This document shows positions 25,048 to 33,873 of a stretch of DNA of 64,000 nt, one piece after another. The DNA is from Spirochaetales bacterium (GTDB taxonomy: Bacteria > Spirochaetota > Spirochaetia > DSM-2461), in NCBI GenBank assembly GCA_016936555.1, contig JAFGXR010000080.1, positions 1 to 64,000 of the forward strand. Reading direction: 5' to 3'. Position 1 is the stretch's first letter. Each line of letters starts with the position of its first letter. A program made the translations under genes and the position numbers. The notes beneath the pieces were generated by a model. It was given only the letters and a program-made list of their open reading frames with translations. It was not told the DNA's origin and ran no database searches.

Positions 25048-25769
25048 TCCTAAAATGCGACCTCCATATCCATTCCTGTCTCAGTCCCTGCGGATCTCTG
25101 GGAATGTCGCCTTCTGCTATTGTCCGGACCGCTCTTGAAAAAGGACTCGATGTCATTGCCGTCGCGGATCATAACACAGCTCTGAACAGTCCCGCTATCG
25201 AAAAATTATGCAGGGACACAGATCTGACACCTCTTTTTGCCATTGAAGTAACCAGTTCCGAAGAGTTTCACTCCCTCTGTCTCTTCCCGACAGCGCAAAA
25301 AGCGATAAGCTTCGGACACATGCTCTACGACAATCTGGTTTCGCTTCCCAATAATCCGGAAAAATTCGGAGATCAGGTCTATGTCGATGAAAATGACAAT
25401 ATACTCGGAGAACTGGATAAATATCTTACAGGAGGGGCCGTCAGTTTATCCAGCGACTGCCTTCTGGACCTTGTTCACAGGGAGGGAGGGCTTTTTATCC
25501 CCGCTCATATAGACAGAGCCGCCTTCAGCCTGACAAGCCAGCTGGGCTTTGTCCCCCCCGATCCTTACGACGCTCTTGAAATAACGACCTGGCCTCCCCC
25601 CTCAGGATGCGGGGACATCCCCCTGATATGTAATTCCGATGCCCATTACCCGGAGGATATCGGCAGACGCTTTTTTTCCCTCGAATGCGAAAGCCGAAAA
25701 GCGGAAGCTCTTTTCAGCGCGATCAGGGAGGGATGCGCAATCCCTTCCATAAAGAAAAATCATCATTGA
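25044..25769 (+). CDS. PHP-domain metal-dependent phosphoesterase
   Basis: Predicted phosphoesterase of 241 residues. Metal ligands of the PHP fold are visible: DLHIHSCLSPCG (residues 6-17, HxH), VADHNTALN near 43-51, IEVTSSEEFH near 73-82, FIPAHIDRA near 150-158 and CNSDAHYPED near 194-203. The ATG at 25044 overlaps the preceding stop (ATGA), giving translational coupling with the DRTGG gene. The substrate is unknown. Its place next to the hydrogenase operon suggests a related regulatory or maturation role (inference). Confidence 0.87.
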   Translation: MILKCDLHIHSCLSPCGSLGMSPSAIVRTALEKGLDVIAVADHNTALNSPAIEKLCRDTDLTPLFAIEVTSSEEFHSLCLFPTAQKAISFGHMLYDNLVSLPNNPEKFGDQVYVDENDNILGELDKYLTGGAVSLSSDCLLDLVHREGGLFIPAHIDRAAFSLTSQLGFVPPDPYDALEITTWPPPSGCGDIPLICNSDAHYPEDIGRRFFSLECESRKAEALFSAIREGCAIPSIKKNHH

Positions 25770-25922
25770 AATAAATCGGGAAATAATAATTTTTGTAATT
25801 TTCTTATGATTCGGAACACTTGTTGAAAAAAAAATTGTTATAGAGTTTGAATCCTGTCTCCGGCAGCGTTAAAATGTTAAGGTGACAGAGTTATACAAAC
25901 TCTTATCAAGGAGATTAAAAAA

Positions 25923-26501
25923 ATGAAAAGAAAAGGGATTTACTTATCCGTACTTGCAATGTTTCTGCTGATTACTTCCTGTGCTACGACTGCATATAAT
26001 AACGCACCGGTGGCTGAGGAAATGGATATGAGGGATGTTCCGGAATGGCTTATCAACCCTCCCATGTATGAAGACCAGATTGTCGGAATCGGTATCGCAA
26101 AAATGAGCAATCTGAATATGTCCAGAAATACGGCTGCCGTCAGGGCGAGAACCGACATAGCTTTTCAGATGAGTTCCAGAGTGGAATCCATGTTGACCGA
26201 TTATTACCAGGAAGCCGGAACCGAATCAACACAGGCGATCCAGTTCGTTGAATCCATTACAAAACAGATCGCCGAGTATGATCTTAAAATGGCTCAGAAC
26301 GCCGATTTCTACCTTGCCAAAGACGGTACGGTCTATCAGATGGTTCTCTATCCCAAGGGCAATTTAATGTCCGAGATAAACAATCTTTTTGAAAGGAATG
26401 AGGAAGCTGCTTTCGCGGAATTCAAGGCTGATGAAGCCCTGAGAAGACTGGAAGCCAATATCGATGACAAACCTCTCGTTTCCACTGGACGTGATGAATA
26501 A
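25923..26501 (+). CDS. LPP20-family lipoprotein
   Basis: 192-residue lipoprotein of unknown function. The signal ends in LLITSCATT (lipobox Cys about 20). The typical LPP20 pattern follows: DVPEWLINPP near 38-47, VGIGIAKM, then an Ala/Arg-rich helix (AAVRARTDIAFQM). The ribosome site AAGGAG (25909-25914) precedes the ATG. The next gene carries a similar domain, so the cluster seems to have arisen by duplication and divergence. A hairpin terminator follows. Confidence 0.82.
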   Translation: MKRKGIYLSVLAMFLLITSCATTAYNNAPVAEEMDMRDVPEWLINPPMYEDQIVGIGIAKMSNLNMSRNTAAVRARTDIAFQMSSRVESMLTDYYQEAGTESTQAIQFVESITKQIAEYDLKMAQNADFYLAKDGTVYQMVLYPKGNLMSEINNLFERNEEAAFAEFKADEALRRLEANIDDKPLVSTGRDE

Positions 26502-26527
26502 ACTGCATTGACATGGCATTTTGTATA

Positions 26528-26556
26528 AAGGTACAGTTAAACTGTACCTTTTTTTT
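26528..26556 (+). terminator. Intrinsic terminator
   Basis: AAGGTACAGTT (26528-26538) with AACTGTACCTT (26540-26550) and a following T-run of eight. It separates the LPP20 gene from the next lipoprotein gene. Confidence 0.85.
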
Positions 26557-26566
26557 GGAGTAAGGA

Positions 26567-27400
26567 ATGAGAAAGATTTTCATTATCTTCTGTATTATCA
26601 TATATTTATCCGGCTGTACGACCATGGCGGGAAATGTGGTTGATAATGAATCGTCGAATCATGATTCTTCTGCCATCCAAAAGAATTCTCAGGCGATTCT
26701 ATCGGAAAACGATCTTTATGAATTAATGCTCAATACGGCGCCTGTAGATGGAAAACTGCTAATCGTTGCGTTCAGCCCCAGATTTAAAAGCCATGATGAC
26801 GAGCTTCAGGTCATCTTGCTCAATGCCGCCAGACAAGCCTCTATTCATGACGGTGCAAATGTCAGTTATATCAAGATGATCGATGAAGATGTAAGCAGAA
26901 CGCTTCAGGCTCAGAAAATTGAAATCGATTACGATAAAAACAGGTCTTATTCGATTCTGGATAAGCTGGAAATAACTGATGAGTTTACAGGCAATGATTA
27001 TTTCGCCGCAATTGTAACGTATCCCCGGAATGATATACCCGCTTATCCGGTAGAAAATACATGGACGGGGCAAGAGCCATCCTGGCTGAGGAAACCACCT
27101 CAATCACCTGATTTTTATTGGGGCGTGGGAATTGCACAGAGAAGAGGCTCCGAACTGGAGTCGTGGCTACAGGCCGATAAGCAGGCTGTAGCCGAAATCG
27201 CCGATTCAATTGAAACAACCATGATTTCGCGGACCGGAACAATCAGTAAGGCAACTGCAAACAGCTCAGAAACTGTGACAAAAACCCAATCAATTTCCCG
27301 TACAGATGTTTATATCAAAGGCCTCTATATTATAAGCCGCTGGAAAGAGCCGGACAGCAGTTATTATTACTCACTGGCTGTTGTCCGAAAACAGGAATGA
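26567..27400 (+). CDS. Lipoprotein with C-terminal LPP20-like domain
   Basis: 277-residue lipoprotein; lipobox IYLSGCTT with Cys about 17. Residues 50-150 form an unassigned domain (GKLLIVAFSPRFKSHDDELQ). Residues about 165-275 resemble the LPP20 pattern of the previous gene: EPSWLRKPPQSPDFYWGVGIAQ, then ADKQAVAEIADSI. It has a ribosome site (GGAGTAAGGA) just after the terminator loop. The stop overlaps an in-frame upstream ATG of the FecR gene. Confidence 0.72.
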   Translation: MRKIFIIFCIIIYLSGCTTMAGNVVDNESSNHDSSAIQKNSQAILSENDLYELMLNTAPVDGKLLIVAFSPRFKSHDDELQVILLNAARQASIHDGANVSYIKMIDEDVSRTLQAQKIEIDYDKNRSYSILDKLEITDEFTGNDYFAAIVTYPRNDIPAYPVENTWTGQEPSWLRKPPQSPDFYWGVGIAQRRGSELESWLQADKQAVAEIADSIETTMISRTGTISKATANSSETVTKTQSISRTDVYIKGLYIISRWKEPDSSYYYSLAVVRKQE

Positions 27401-27441
27401 AAACTTGTATAATAGTTATTCGGAGATATAATGGTATTATT

Positions 27442-28581
27442 ATGAAAATAAAATCTTATACTTTGCTCATTCTGCTCCTGATTTCCCTGCCCCTGGCGGC
27501 TCAGACACAGAATACGAAAGCCGTCATTCTCTACCTGGAGGGGACCGTCGATATCAGCCGGAACGGGGATTATCTTGACTGGGCCGATGTGGATATGGGA
27601 ACGGAAATCGAAAACTACGACCTAGTTGAAACAGGAATCGACGGATATGTTGAAATTGAAGTCTCAACTCCTGTTTCTCCCGGTGTGATTGTCAAAATCC
27701 AGCCCGATACAGCCTTTTACTACGACACGAAGAAGATGAACGGATCGACCAGGACCAGTTTCGAACTTCTGGCCGGCAGCATGGGAATGAAAGTACAGAA
27801 ACTCTACAACGACAGCGAGCTGGAAGTTCAGGTCAACAGCAGTGTTATGGGTGTGCGGGGAACAGAATTTATGGTAACCTCCACTGTAGATGGATCGACA
27901 CTGGTAACCACAACAGAAGGAAGAGTCTCCTGTCAGGATGACAGCGGAGAAGAGTGGTTCTCCACACCGGGAACTGTTTGCCAGACCACGGACAGCGGAA
28001 AGTACAGAGAAGTTGCCGTACCGGTCGAAGAAGTTGAAACCTACAGAAAAAACTGGCAGAAAGAGAGAATGGATATTCTCCGTTCCAATCTGACGGTTTC
28101 CCTGAACCACTATACGGAACTCTACAACAATTACTACAACCGCTTCGACAGAAGCTGGCGCAATCTCGAAAGCAAAGATGACATATTCAAGAAATGGTCA
28201 CGGTATCTTATAAACGGTACCCGTCCCTCCTTGTCGGAAGCGGTCCTCAGCAAACAGTCTATTTCCAGAGAGATCATGGAACTCCGGTCCGTCCTTCCCA
28301 TTTTCCAGCATGCATTCTATGTTCTGGAAGAACTGGGAGAGGCCTATAACCAGGGATATGGGCAGGATATCAGCCGTCAGCGCAAGAGCCTGATGAATCA
28401 TTACTTTGACAACTACAGAGAGACAAGGAGAAGACTGACAAAATCCCTCTTTTATTTCAGAATCTATCTGGAAATGGGCAAAAGGATAACAAATTCAGAC
28501 TTCAATTCGGAGGGACTTCTCGATGTGACTTCCGGTTCCAACATGCTTATGGGACCGCCGACACCGAACGCGCCTTTTTAG
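27442..28581 (+). CDS. Exported FecR-domain protein
   Basis: 379 residues with a signal peptide (MKIKSYTLLILLLISLPLAAQ) and a FecR-like domain at about 27-165: AVILYLEGTVDISRNG, WADVDMGTEIENYDLVETG, and VNSSVMGVRGTEFMV, the hallmark of the fold. The C-terminal 200 residues are helical and charged with no assignment. ATG 27442 is chosen for the signal peptide; the frame opens at 27397, overlapping the previous stop by ATGA. FecR-domain proteins of this kind are not necessarily anti-sigma factors; there is no sigma factor gene here. Likely part of the envelope cluster with the two LPP20 proteins. Confidence 0.8.
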   Translation: MKIKSYTLLILLLISLPLAAQTQNTKAVILYLEGTVDISRNGDYLDWADVDMGTEIENYDLVETGIDGYVEIEVSTPVSPGVIVKIQPDTAFYYDTKKMNGSTRTSFELLAGSMGMKVQKLYNDSELEVQVNSSVMGVRGTEFMVTSTVDGSTLVTTTEGRVSCQDDSGEEWFSTPGTVCQTTDSGKYREVAVPVEEVETYRKNWQKERMDILRSNLTVSLNHYTELYNNYYNRFDRSWRNLESKDDIFKKWSRYLINGTRPSLSEAVLSKQSISREIMELRSVLPIFQHAFYVLEELGEAYNQGYGQDISRQRKSLMNHYFDNYRETRRRLTKSLFYFRIYLEMGKRITNSDFNSEGLLDVTSGSNMLMGPPTPNAPF

Positions 28582-28599
28582 AATGAAACCCTGATAGAA

Positions 28600-28643
28600 A
28601 GCCGGAGCAGGATTCGGTATAACTGCCTGTCCCGGCTCTTTTT
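28600..28643 (+). terminator. Intrinsic terminator after the FecR gene
   Basis: AGCCGG (28600-28605) and CAGG (28608-28611) pair with CCTG (28626-28629) and CCGGCT (28632-28637), then C and five T. Confidence 0.65.
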
Positions 28644-28663
28644 CAAACTCTTCCGGAAAAACT

Positions 28664-29608
28664 TTATGACTCAGACCTTTTAGGTCCCAGAAGAAAATCG
28701 ACAGCATCGGTTAGAATAGAGGATTCGCGTATATTGGTCGGCGACAGAGACTTTCCCTGCTCCCTGAAGGTCAGGAGCTCTTTTCTCATACGCGTCCAGT
28801 TGGCATTGATCTCTTCCTGGCTGTAATTCTCGAAATGGTCGACGGCGGATATGGCCTGGTCAATCTGGTAGGGCGTGGAGAGCTTGGTGACAATAGTGCT
28901 GATATAATCGTTTGACATAAAGAAATGAATGGAGGCTTCCAGAAAAGTCTGATTTTCCGACGTGCGGATAAAATCAAAAAGCTCCTGACGAGACTCAAAA
29001 AAATCAGTTCCGAAAGGGTTTAGAACGGCGAGTCCCATATTATATCCGGTAAATGACTGAACCACATCCTTATTGAAGAGGAGACGGATGCCCGAATGCC
29101 CCAGAGTGATCCCGTCAAAGGGGTGATTGTCCGCCAGACCGGCTATATCCTGTTTTCCCATGTTGGTGGATATAACGGCATGACGGATCAGTCCCTGATC
29201 GACAGCTTTTCTGACTCCGGCCAGGAGAGATGAATCGCCTCCCGCCGTCAGCTGCTCTTCCGAGCAGATCCGCCAGATCTGGTAGAAATCAATGGTTTCC
29301 ACATCGAGTCTGCGGAGAGAACCCTCGAGATCGCGCAGCAGCTCGTCTCCGTTTACAGCCATTGTCCGGGAAGCGAGATTAAAGGGATGTCCCGTTGTTT
29401 TCATTTCCGAGAGAGCATGGGCCAAAGCTCTTTCCCCGATTCCTCCGAATGCAAAAGGAGAGGAATCGAAGTAGTTCACACCTTTGTCAAAAGCGTGAAA
29501 AATCGATGAACTGTATTTGCCCATTTCCTTTTCATCGTGAAATGCTGTTGTGGAAATTCCGAGAATCGAAACCATTCTGCCCGTCGAGCCGTAAGGTCTG
29601 AACTGCAT
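28664..29608 (-). CDS. Aldo/keto reductase-like protein with altered catalytic tetrad
   Basis: 314-residue protein with the AKR barrel (FDKGVNYFDSSPF, SLRRLDVETIDFYQI, GVRKAVDQGLIRHAVIS). The standard tetrad looks changed: Asp is kept (YFDSSP), the Tyr position reads Ala or Phe in SPFAFGG, the Lys of the ATK motif is Arg (LASRTMA), and the His of LYQIH is Trp (FYQIW). If the alignment by eye is right, it may not be a normal NADPH oxidoreductase. It starts nine bases after ychF and is probably cotranscribed with it. Confidence 0.78.
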   Translation of the reverse strand: MQFRPYGSTGRMVSILGISTTAFHDEKEMGKYSSSIFHAFDKGVNYFDSSPFAFGGIGERALAHALSEMKTTGHPFNLASRTMAVNGDELLRDLEGSLRRLDVETIDFYQIWRICSEEQLTAGGDSSLLAGVRKAVDQGLIRHAVISTNMGKQDIAGLADNHPFDGITLGHSGIRLLFNKDVVQSFTGYNMGLAVLNPFGTDFFESRQELFDFIRTSENQTFLEASIHFFMSNDYISTIVTKLSTPYQIDQAISAVDHFENYSQEEINANWTRMRKELLTFREQGKSLSPTNIRESSILTDAVDFLLGPKRSES

Positions 29609-29617
29609 AAATCTGCC

Positions 29618-30727
29618 CTAAACGTTGAATTTGAAGTGCATAACATCGCCGTCCTGCACGACATATTCCTTTCCTTCGATGCGGAGTTTCCCGGCGGCTT
29701 TGATTTTCTGCTCCGAACCTTCCTGAAAGAGATCGTCAACATGATAAACCTCAGCCTTGATGAATCCCCGCTCAAAGTCGGAGTGAATAACACCAGCCGC
29801 CTGAGGGGCTTTAAATCCCTCCTGGAATGTCCAGGCACGGTTTTCTATATCACCAACCGTAAAAAAGGTTCTCAACCCCAGTTCACTGTAGGCTGTCCGG
29901 ATCAGTTTCGAAAGACCGGACTCCTCGAGACCGGCTTCTTCAAGAAACACAGCTCTTTCCTCAGCATCATCGATTGAAGCTATATCCGCTTCGAGCTGTC
30001 CGCAGAGAACAATGGCTCTGGTCTGTTCTTTCTCTGCAATCGCTTTGACGGCTTTGACGTAATCAGATTCACCATCCAGACCGTTTTCATCGACATTGCA
30101 GACAAATATCTGCTTTTTCTGAGTGATCAGGTGCAGATCGTAAATAAGACTCATTTCATCATCAGTCAGTCCCATGGACCGTACAGGTTCACCGTTCTCC
30201 AGATGCGCCTTCAGCCGCTCCAGAAGCGGTACCATATCCAGAGCTTTTTTTCTCACATCTTTATCGCCGCTTCTGGTAAACCGCTCGTTTTTCTGTATCC
30301 TGTTTTCAACAGTGGCCAGATCGGCGAAAGCCAGTTCGATATTGATCGTCTCGATATCTCCGGCGGGATCAATTTTATTATTGACGTGAACAATATCGTC
30401 ATTTTCAAAACAGCGGACCACATGGACGATCATCCCCGTTTCCCGGATATTGGCCAGAAACTTATTGCCTAGTCCCTCTCCCTGGGAAGCCCCTTTAACC
30501 AGACCGGCTATATCGACGAATTCCACAACCGCGGGAACCTGTTTCTTCGCTATTACGAGATCAGCTATCCTGTCCAGCCTCTTGTCCGGAACACTCACAA
30601 TCCCGACATTGGGATCAATCGTACAGAAGGGGTAATTGGCCGCTTCGGCAGGAGCGGAAGTTAAAGCCGAGAAAATAGTCGATTTCCCCACATTGGGAAG
30701 TCCCACTATACCGCAATTCAAACCCAT
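29618..30727 (-). CDS. ychF: YchF/OLA1-family ATPase
   Basis: Ribosome-associated P-loop ATPase of the Obg-related family, 369 residues. G1 is [11 protein letters not shown] (9-19), G3-type [21 protein letters not shown] near 72-92, and the NVDE motif near 203-206 replaces NKxD as usual in YchF and explains ATP preference. The TGS domain is C-terminal ([17 protein letters not shown] and [16 protein letters not shown]). TTGAAA-N17-TTATAT lies immediately before the ATG, and AGGA at about ten bases may be the ribosome site. Confidence 0.95.
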   Translation of the reverse strand: MGLNCGIVGLPNVGKSTIFSALTSAPAEAANYPFCTIDPNVGIVSVPDKRLDRIADLVIAKKQVPAVVEFVDIAGLVKGASQGEGLGNKFLANIRETGMIVHVVRCFENDDIVHVNNKIDPAGDIETINIELAFADLATVENRIQKNERFTRSGDKDVRKKALDMVPLLERLKAHLENGEPVRSMGLTDDEMSLIYDLHLITQKKQIFVCNVDENGLDGESDYVKAVKAIAEKEQTRAIVLCGQLEADIASIDDAEERAVFLEEAGLEESGLSKLIRTAYSELGLRTFFTVGDIENRAWTFQEGFKAPQAAGVIHSDFERGFIKAEVYHVDDLFQEGSEQKIKAAGKLRIEGKEYVVQDGDVMHFKFNV

Positions 30728-30815
30728 ATATAATTTTCCTTTATTTCTACTTTCAATTTATTTTCAGGCGATACTAACATAAAACCGCCGTCGGGGCAAA
30801 CAGAGAGAAAGCGGT

Positions 30816-30998
30816 TCAATCGCGAATTCTTTTCGATTTAACAAAAGAGGGGCAGTCCCTCCCCGTATTCTTTTTGACTTCCACGGCGGGAAACTGCACC
30901 GCCTTGATTCCGAACATCTTACACCCCCTGGGAAAAGACAGATCCCATGTTACATAATAATGTTCGCACTGCAGGCAGTTCGGGGCTCTGTCAGCCAT
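30816..30998 (-). CDS. Small four-cysteine protein, spirochaete-type
   Basis: 60-residue protein of unknown function. Four Cys are arranged as CLQC, GCKMF and RDCPSF, suggesting a metal site; YYVTWDLSFPRGC is a striking aromatic segment. The ATG at 30998 overlaps the end of the DUF5312-like gene by eight bases (ATGGCTGA), so the two are translationally coupled. A longer open frame reaching 31157 exists, but the overlap and the Cys-rich core support the short form. Confidence 0.65.
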   Translation of the reverse strand: MADRAPNCLQCEHYYVTWDLSFPRGCKMFGIKAVQFPAVEVKKNTGRDCPSFVKSKRIRD

Positions 30999-32553
30999 CG
31001 ACATTCTTGACATAACCCTGGAGAAGCTGAACAAGGTAGTAAATCTGTTTGTAGTGTTTTGATATTTCCTGCTCGATGCTGAAGTCGGCATGTGATTCCA
31101 GTTCTTTCCAGTTAACGACGACCTCTCCGGTATTCTTTTTATAATCGTTGAGCGCATTTTTCAGGTTTTTGCCGATATTGATCAGGCCGTTGGCTGAACG
31201 GTTCAGAATATCTCTCGCCTGGTTGTTCACATCCTCAAGAACCGTTATAAGGGCATTCATGGCAAGGGAATCCCGATCGGCGGTACGGATGGATTTTTTG
31301 ATTCTGTTGCCGTAGGAACCGTCATCACTGAGAGATTCGTCAAAAGCCAGCAGTTCATCGGAAAGGGCCATTAATTCATGAAACGTTTCGGAAAACTGCT
31401 GGGAGAGAAGATTTGTTGTCCATTTCCCCTGAATTAACAGCAGATCCACAACCTTCCGCGTCTGTGACTTGAAGTAGTCGAGAAAATAAGCTTTCAGACA
31501 GTTGATCGGCTCGACATAGATAAAACCGCCCATAACCTTCTTCTGAAAAGTGAGATTGGCTTTCTCTGTGTAGTACTTGGTACGGAATATATCGGTCCTG
31601 TTAAATACGGCCATGAGAAGAGAATCGATTTTGCGCGCTTTCTTCTCGTTCATAATGCCCTTCATCGTCTCTTCCGCTTTTTTGCGGATCTCGTTGAGGT
31701 AGGGCTCGACAATTTCCTGCTGGGATTTCGAGATTTTCACAGCATAATAGGGATCTTCATCAAGGTGTTTGATTAAGAGGTCGAGAAAACCGGACCTCTG
31801 AAAATCCTTCTTTCTCTGGAGCACCTTTTTCCAGCCGGGAAGACTGATGATATCGATATTCCGGTAGGTCTTGAGAATTTTAAATATGGTCTCCCAGTCG
31901 ACTGAATCATCGATGAGCGGAAGGAGAACGTTGAAATCCTTCAGGTCCTCAAGAATGTATTCTCCGCTGATTTCATCAAATTTCGGAATATACTGAAACT
32001 CCCGTTCCGGCATGCCCGAATCAAATTTTTTCAGAAGGAAATAGTAATCATAATTTATAAAATCCTGAAAGAACAGGAGATTTGTATAAAGGGTATTAAT
32101 AGTTTTGACAAGGCTCATATCGAAAAGTGAAAAGAGTTGGACCAGTTCCTCTTTTACCATGGGAACAAGCTCTTTTACGTCAACAGTCTCCCCTCTTTTT
32201 CTCAGAGACTCTTCACTGAGATTCTCCAGGAGTTCCAGCTGTTTTTCACTCATGAAATTGACGATAAAGGCTTTCTTCAGAACACCGGATTTATTGATGT
32301 TTTCCAGAAAAACCTGTGCCGGACCGACAACCTGATAAATTTCATGAAACATTTTAGCCAGTGAAGGCTGAACGGAGTCTCCGCGCAGTTTGAAATACTT
32401 GCTGTGCTTTTTCAGTTCCTTTCGGAGATCCTTGAGCAATCTTTTCTTTTCCCTGTCCGGGTCATTGTTGCCAAAAAGGATATTGATAATTTTCTGAAAA
32501 AAACCCGCCCCGTCACTGTCATCATTCTGTAGAGAAAGATTGTCATTACTCAT
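30991..32553 (-). CDS. DUF5312-like spirochaete-conserved protein
   Basis: 520-residue, mostly helical and charged protein with no signal peptide or membrane segment. I associate it with DUF5312, a family known to me only from spirochaetes; this is recognition rather than a search result. Notable segments are FFQKIINILFGNND (about 18-31) and FNVLLPLIDDSVDWETIFKIL near 212-232. ATG 32553 is chosen because TACATT ends six bases upstream with TTGACT at 18-bp spacing; the in-frame extension to 32589 has no ribosome site. Confidence 0.65.
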   Translation of the reverse strand: MSNDNLSLQNDDSDGAGFFQKIINILFGNNDPDREKKRLLKDLRKELKKHSKYFKLRGDSVQPSLAKMFHEIYQVVGPAQVFLENINKSGVLKKAFIVNFMSEKQLELLENLSEESLRKRGETVDVKELVPMVKEELVQLFSLFDMSLVKTINTLYTNLLFFQDFINYDYYFLLKKFDSGMPEREFQYIPKFDEISGEYILEDLKDFNVLLPLIDDSVDWETIFKILKTYRNIDIISLPGWKKVLQRKKDFQRSGFLDLLIKHLDEDPYYAVKISKSQQEIVEPYLNEIRKKAEETMKGIMNEKKARKIDSLLMAVFNRTDIFRTKYYTEKANLTFQKKVMGGFIYVEPINCLKAYFLDYFKSQTRKVVDLLLIQGKWTTNLLSQQFSETFHELMALSDELLAFDESLSDDGSYGNRIKKSIRTADRDSLAMNALITVLEDVNNQARDILNRSANGLINIGKNLKNALNDYKKNTGEVVVNWKELESHADFSIEQEISKHYKQIYYLVQLLQGYVKNVDG

Positions 32554-32559
32554 AGAATA

Positions 32560-32589
32560 AATGTAGTATAAAACCTGATATGCAGTCAA
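32560..32589 (-). promoter_or_regulatory. Promoter of the DUF5312-like gene
   Basis: On the minus strand TTGACT (32589-32584), 18-bp spacer, TACATT (32565-32560), then six bases to the ATG at 32553. It overlaps the start of queG. Confidence 0.55.
32567..32572 (+). promoter_or_regulatory. Candidate -10 box of queG
   Basis: TATAAA, seven bases before the ATG at 32580. It has no clear -35 and lies inside the divergent promoter. Confidence 0.35.
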
Positions 32590-33587
32590 TTAAAACTACA
32601 ATCGGACTTAAAATGAATTCTAAAGAGGACATTAGCGAATATTTCAGAATTGAAGGATTTTCCTCTCCCCGTTTTCTGAAAAATCCGGAAGGACCGGGAA
32701 CTGTGATTATTGCGGCATTTCCCGTAAGGATCCCTGTAGAAAAGGCTCCGAAGGGGTTGAGAATAGCGCCTTTCGCCGCGGCGAATCACTACGGGGAAGC
32801 GGTTCTGAGAATGAAAAGGATTTCAGGGGTCCTGAGAGAGAAGACCGGGATGAGCAAAAGCGATATCAGGCTGTTCTGCAATTCGACTCTGGAGGAAAAG
32901 CGCTTCGCCGCCCTTTCCGGGCTCGGTTTCACCGGGCGGAACAGTCTGGTCATAACGCGGGAATGGGGCTCCCGGGTCATTCTGGCCGGCATGATCATCC
33001 CCTTTGAAACAGAAACAGATTCTCCTCTGGAAAACGGATCGAAAGCCGGAGCCTTATGCGGCAGCTGCCGCCGGTGTATGGCCGCCTGTCCCACAGGTGC
33101 CATCGAATCAAGCGGAGTGGTAAACCGGGATAAATGTCTCCAGTCGCTTACGACAGACAGCCGGAGAATTCCCGAATGGATTATGGAAAAATGGGGCAAC
33201 CGCCTTTACGGATGCACAATATGCCAGGATGTATGCCCTTTCAATAAAAACGTTGTCTCTCCCGAACCGGATGGAATTGCGGGAGATCTCGGGATGACAC
33301 TCTCATTCGAAGAGGTACTCGTACCCGATGATCCTGTCCTGAAGAAAAGCCTGAAAGGGACAGCGCTGGGAATGTCCTGGATTACCGCGGAAAACCTCAA
33401 ACGGAACGCGATGATATCAGCGTCTTTCTGCCGGAACCGGATTGAAGCGGAGAGTCTTATTCCTCTCGTGGAACCCTATACCGGACACCCTGTCATCTCC
33501 TATGCGGCGATCTGGTCCCTGAAGAGACTGAGAAAAACAGCCGGGCAGCAAGAATCCCCGCTCCTGCCCCCAGTGTATCGGCAATAA
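32580..33587 (+). CDS. queG: Epoxyqueuosine reductase
   Basis: Last step of queuosine synthesis in tRNA: reduction of epoxyqueuosine with a cobalamin and two 4Fe-4S clusters. Family signatures are TLEEKRFAALSGLGFTGRNS (about 101-120), and the paired cluster motifs CGSCRRCMAACPTGAI near 160-175 and YGCTICQDVCPFN near 208-220. The C-terminus is shortish, with a single HEAT-like segment (HPVISYAAIWSLKRL). The start may be ATG 32580 or 32613; the first is seven bases after a -10 box. Its last 95 bp are antisense to the VanZ gene end. Confidence 0.9.
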   Translation: MQSIKTTIGLKMNSKEDISEYFRIEGFSSPRFLKNPEGPGTVIIAAFPVRIPVEKAPKGLRIAPFAAANHYGEAVLRMKRISGVLREKTGMSKSDIRLFCNSTLEEKRFAALSGLGFTGRNSLVITREWGSRVILAGMIIPFETETDSPLENGSKAGALCGSCRRCMAACPTGAIESSGVVNRDKCLQSLTTDSRRIPEWIMEKWGNRLYGCTICQDVCPFNKNVVSPEPDGIAGDLGMTLSFEEVLVPDDPVLKKSLKGTALGMSWITAENLKRNAMISASFCRNRIEAESLIPLVEPYTGHPVISYAAIWSLKRLRKTAGQQESPLLPPVYRQ

Positions 33588-33873
33588 AATCCGCCCACTC
33601 CATGGTTCGGCCGACATGGGACTGAATGATCTCCAGCCCGCCGCCGAGAGCAGCACAGTAAATAAGTACGGGAAGAAAGCTCATGGAACCATAGCCCCAG
33701 GCCTTCAGCGCGAGAGTGGCGAATAAAGCCAGAACCATATAGGCCAGGGCATGTTCCGCCTTGTCCAGATCGGAGATATCCGGACCGGGAGGTAATCTGT
33801 TTACAAGTGAGAGAATAACAATGGCAAGTGTTACCAGAAGAGTTATTCCCGAATAAAGATGTTTCCTCATCAA
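33493..33873 (-). CDS. VanZ-family membrane protein
   Basis: 126-residue membrane protein with about four hydrophobic segments. The VanZ-like signature is visible: LDKAEHALAYMVLALF near 36-51 and GGLEIIQSHVGRTMEWADFIADTLGAGAG near 77-105, with the Glu, Arg and Asp-Asn-type residues that typify the family. The start overlaps the preceding gene stop (ATGA). Its 3' end runs 95 bp into queG on the opposite strand. Confidence 0.8.
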   Translation of the reverse strand: MMRKHLYSGITLLVTLAIVILSLVNRLPPGPDISDLDKAEHALAYMVLALFATLALKAWGYGSMSFLPVLIYCAALGGGLEIIQSHVGRTMEWADFIADTLGAGAGILAARLFFSVSSGTRSPHRR

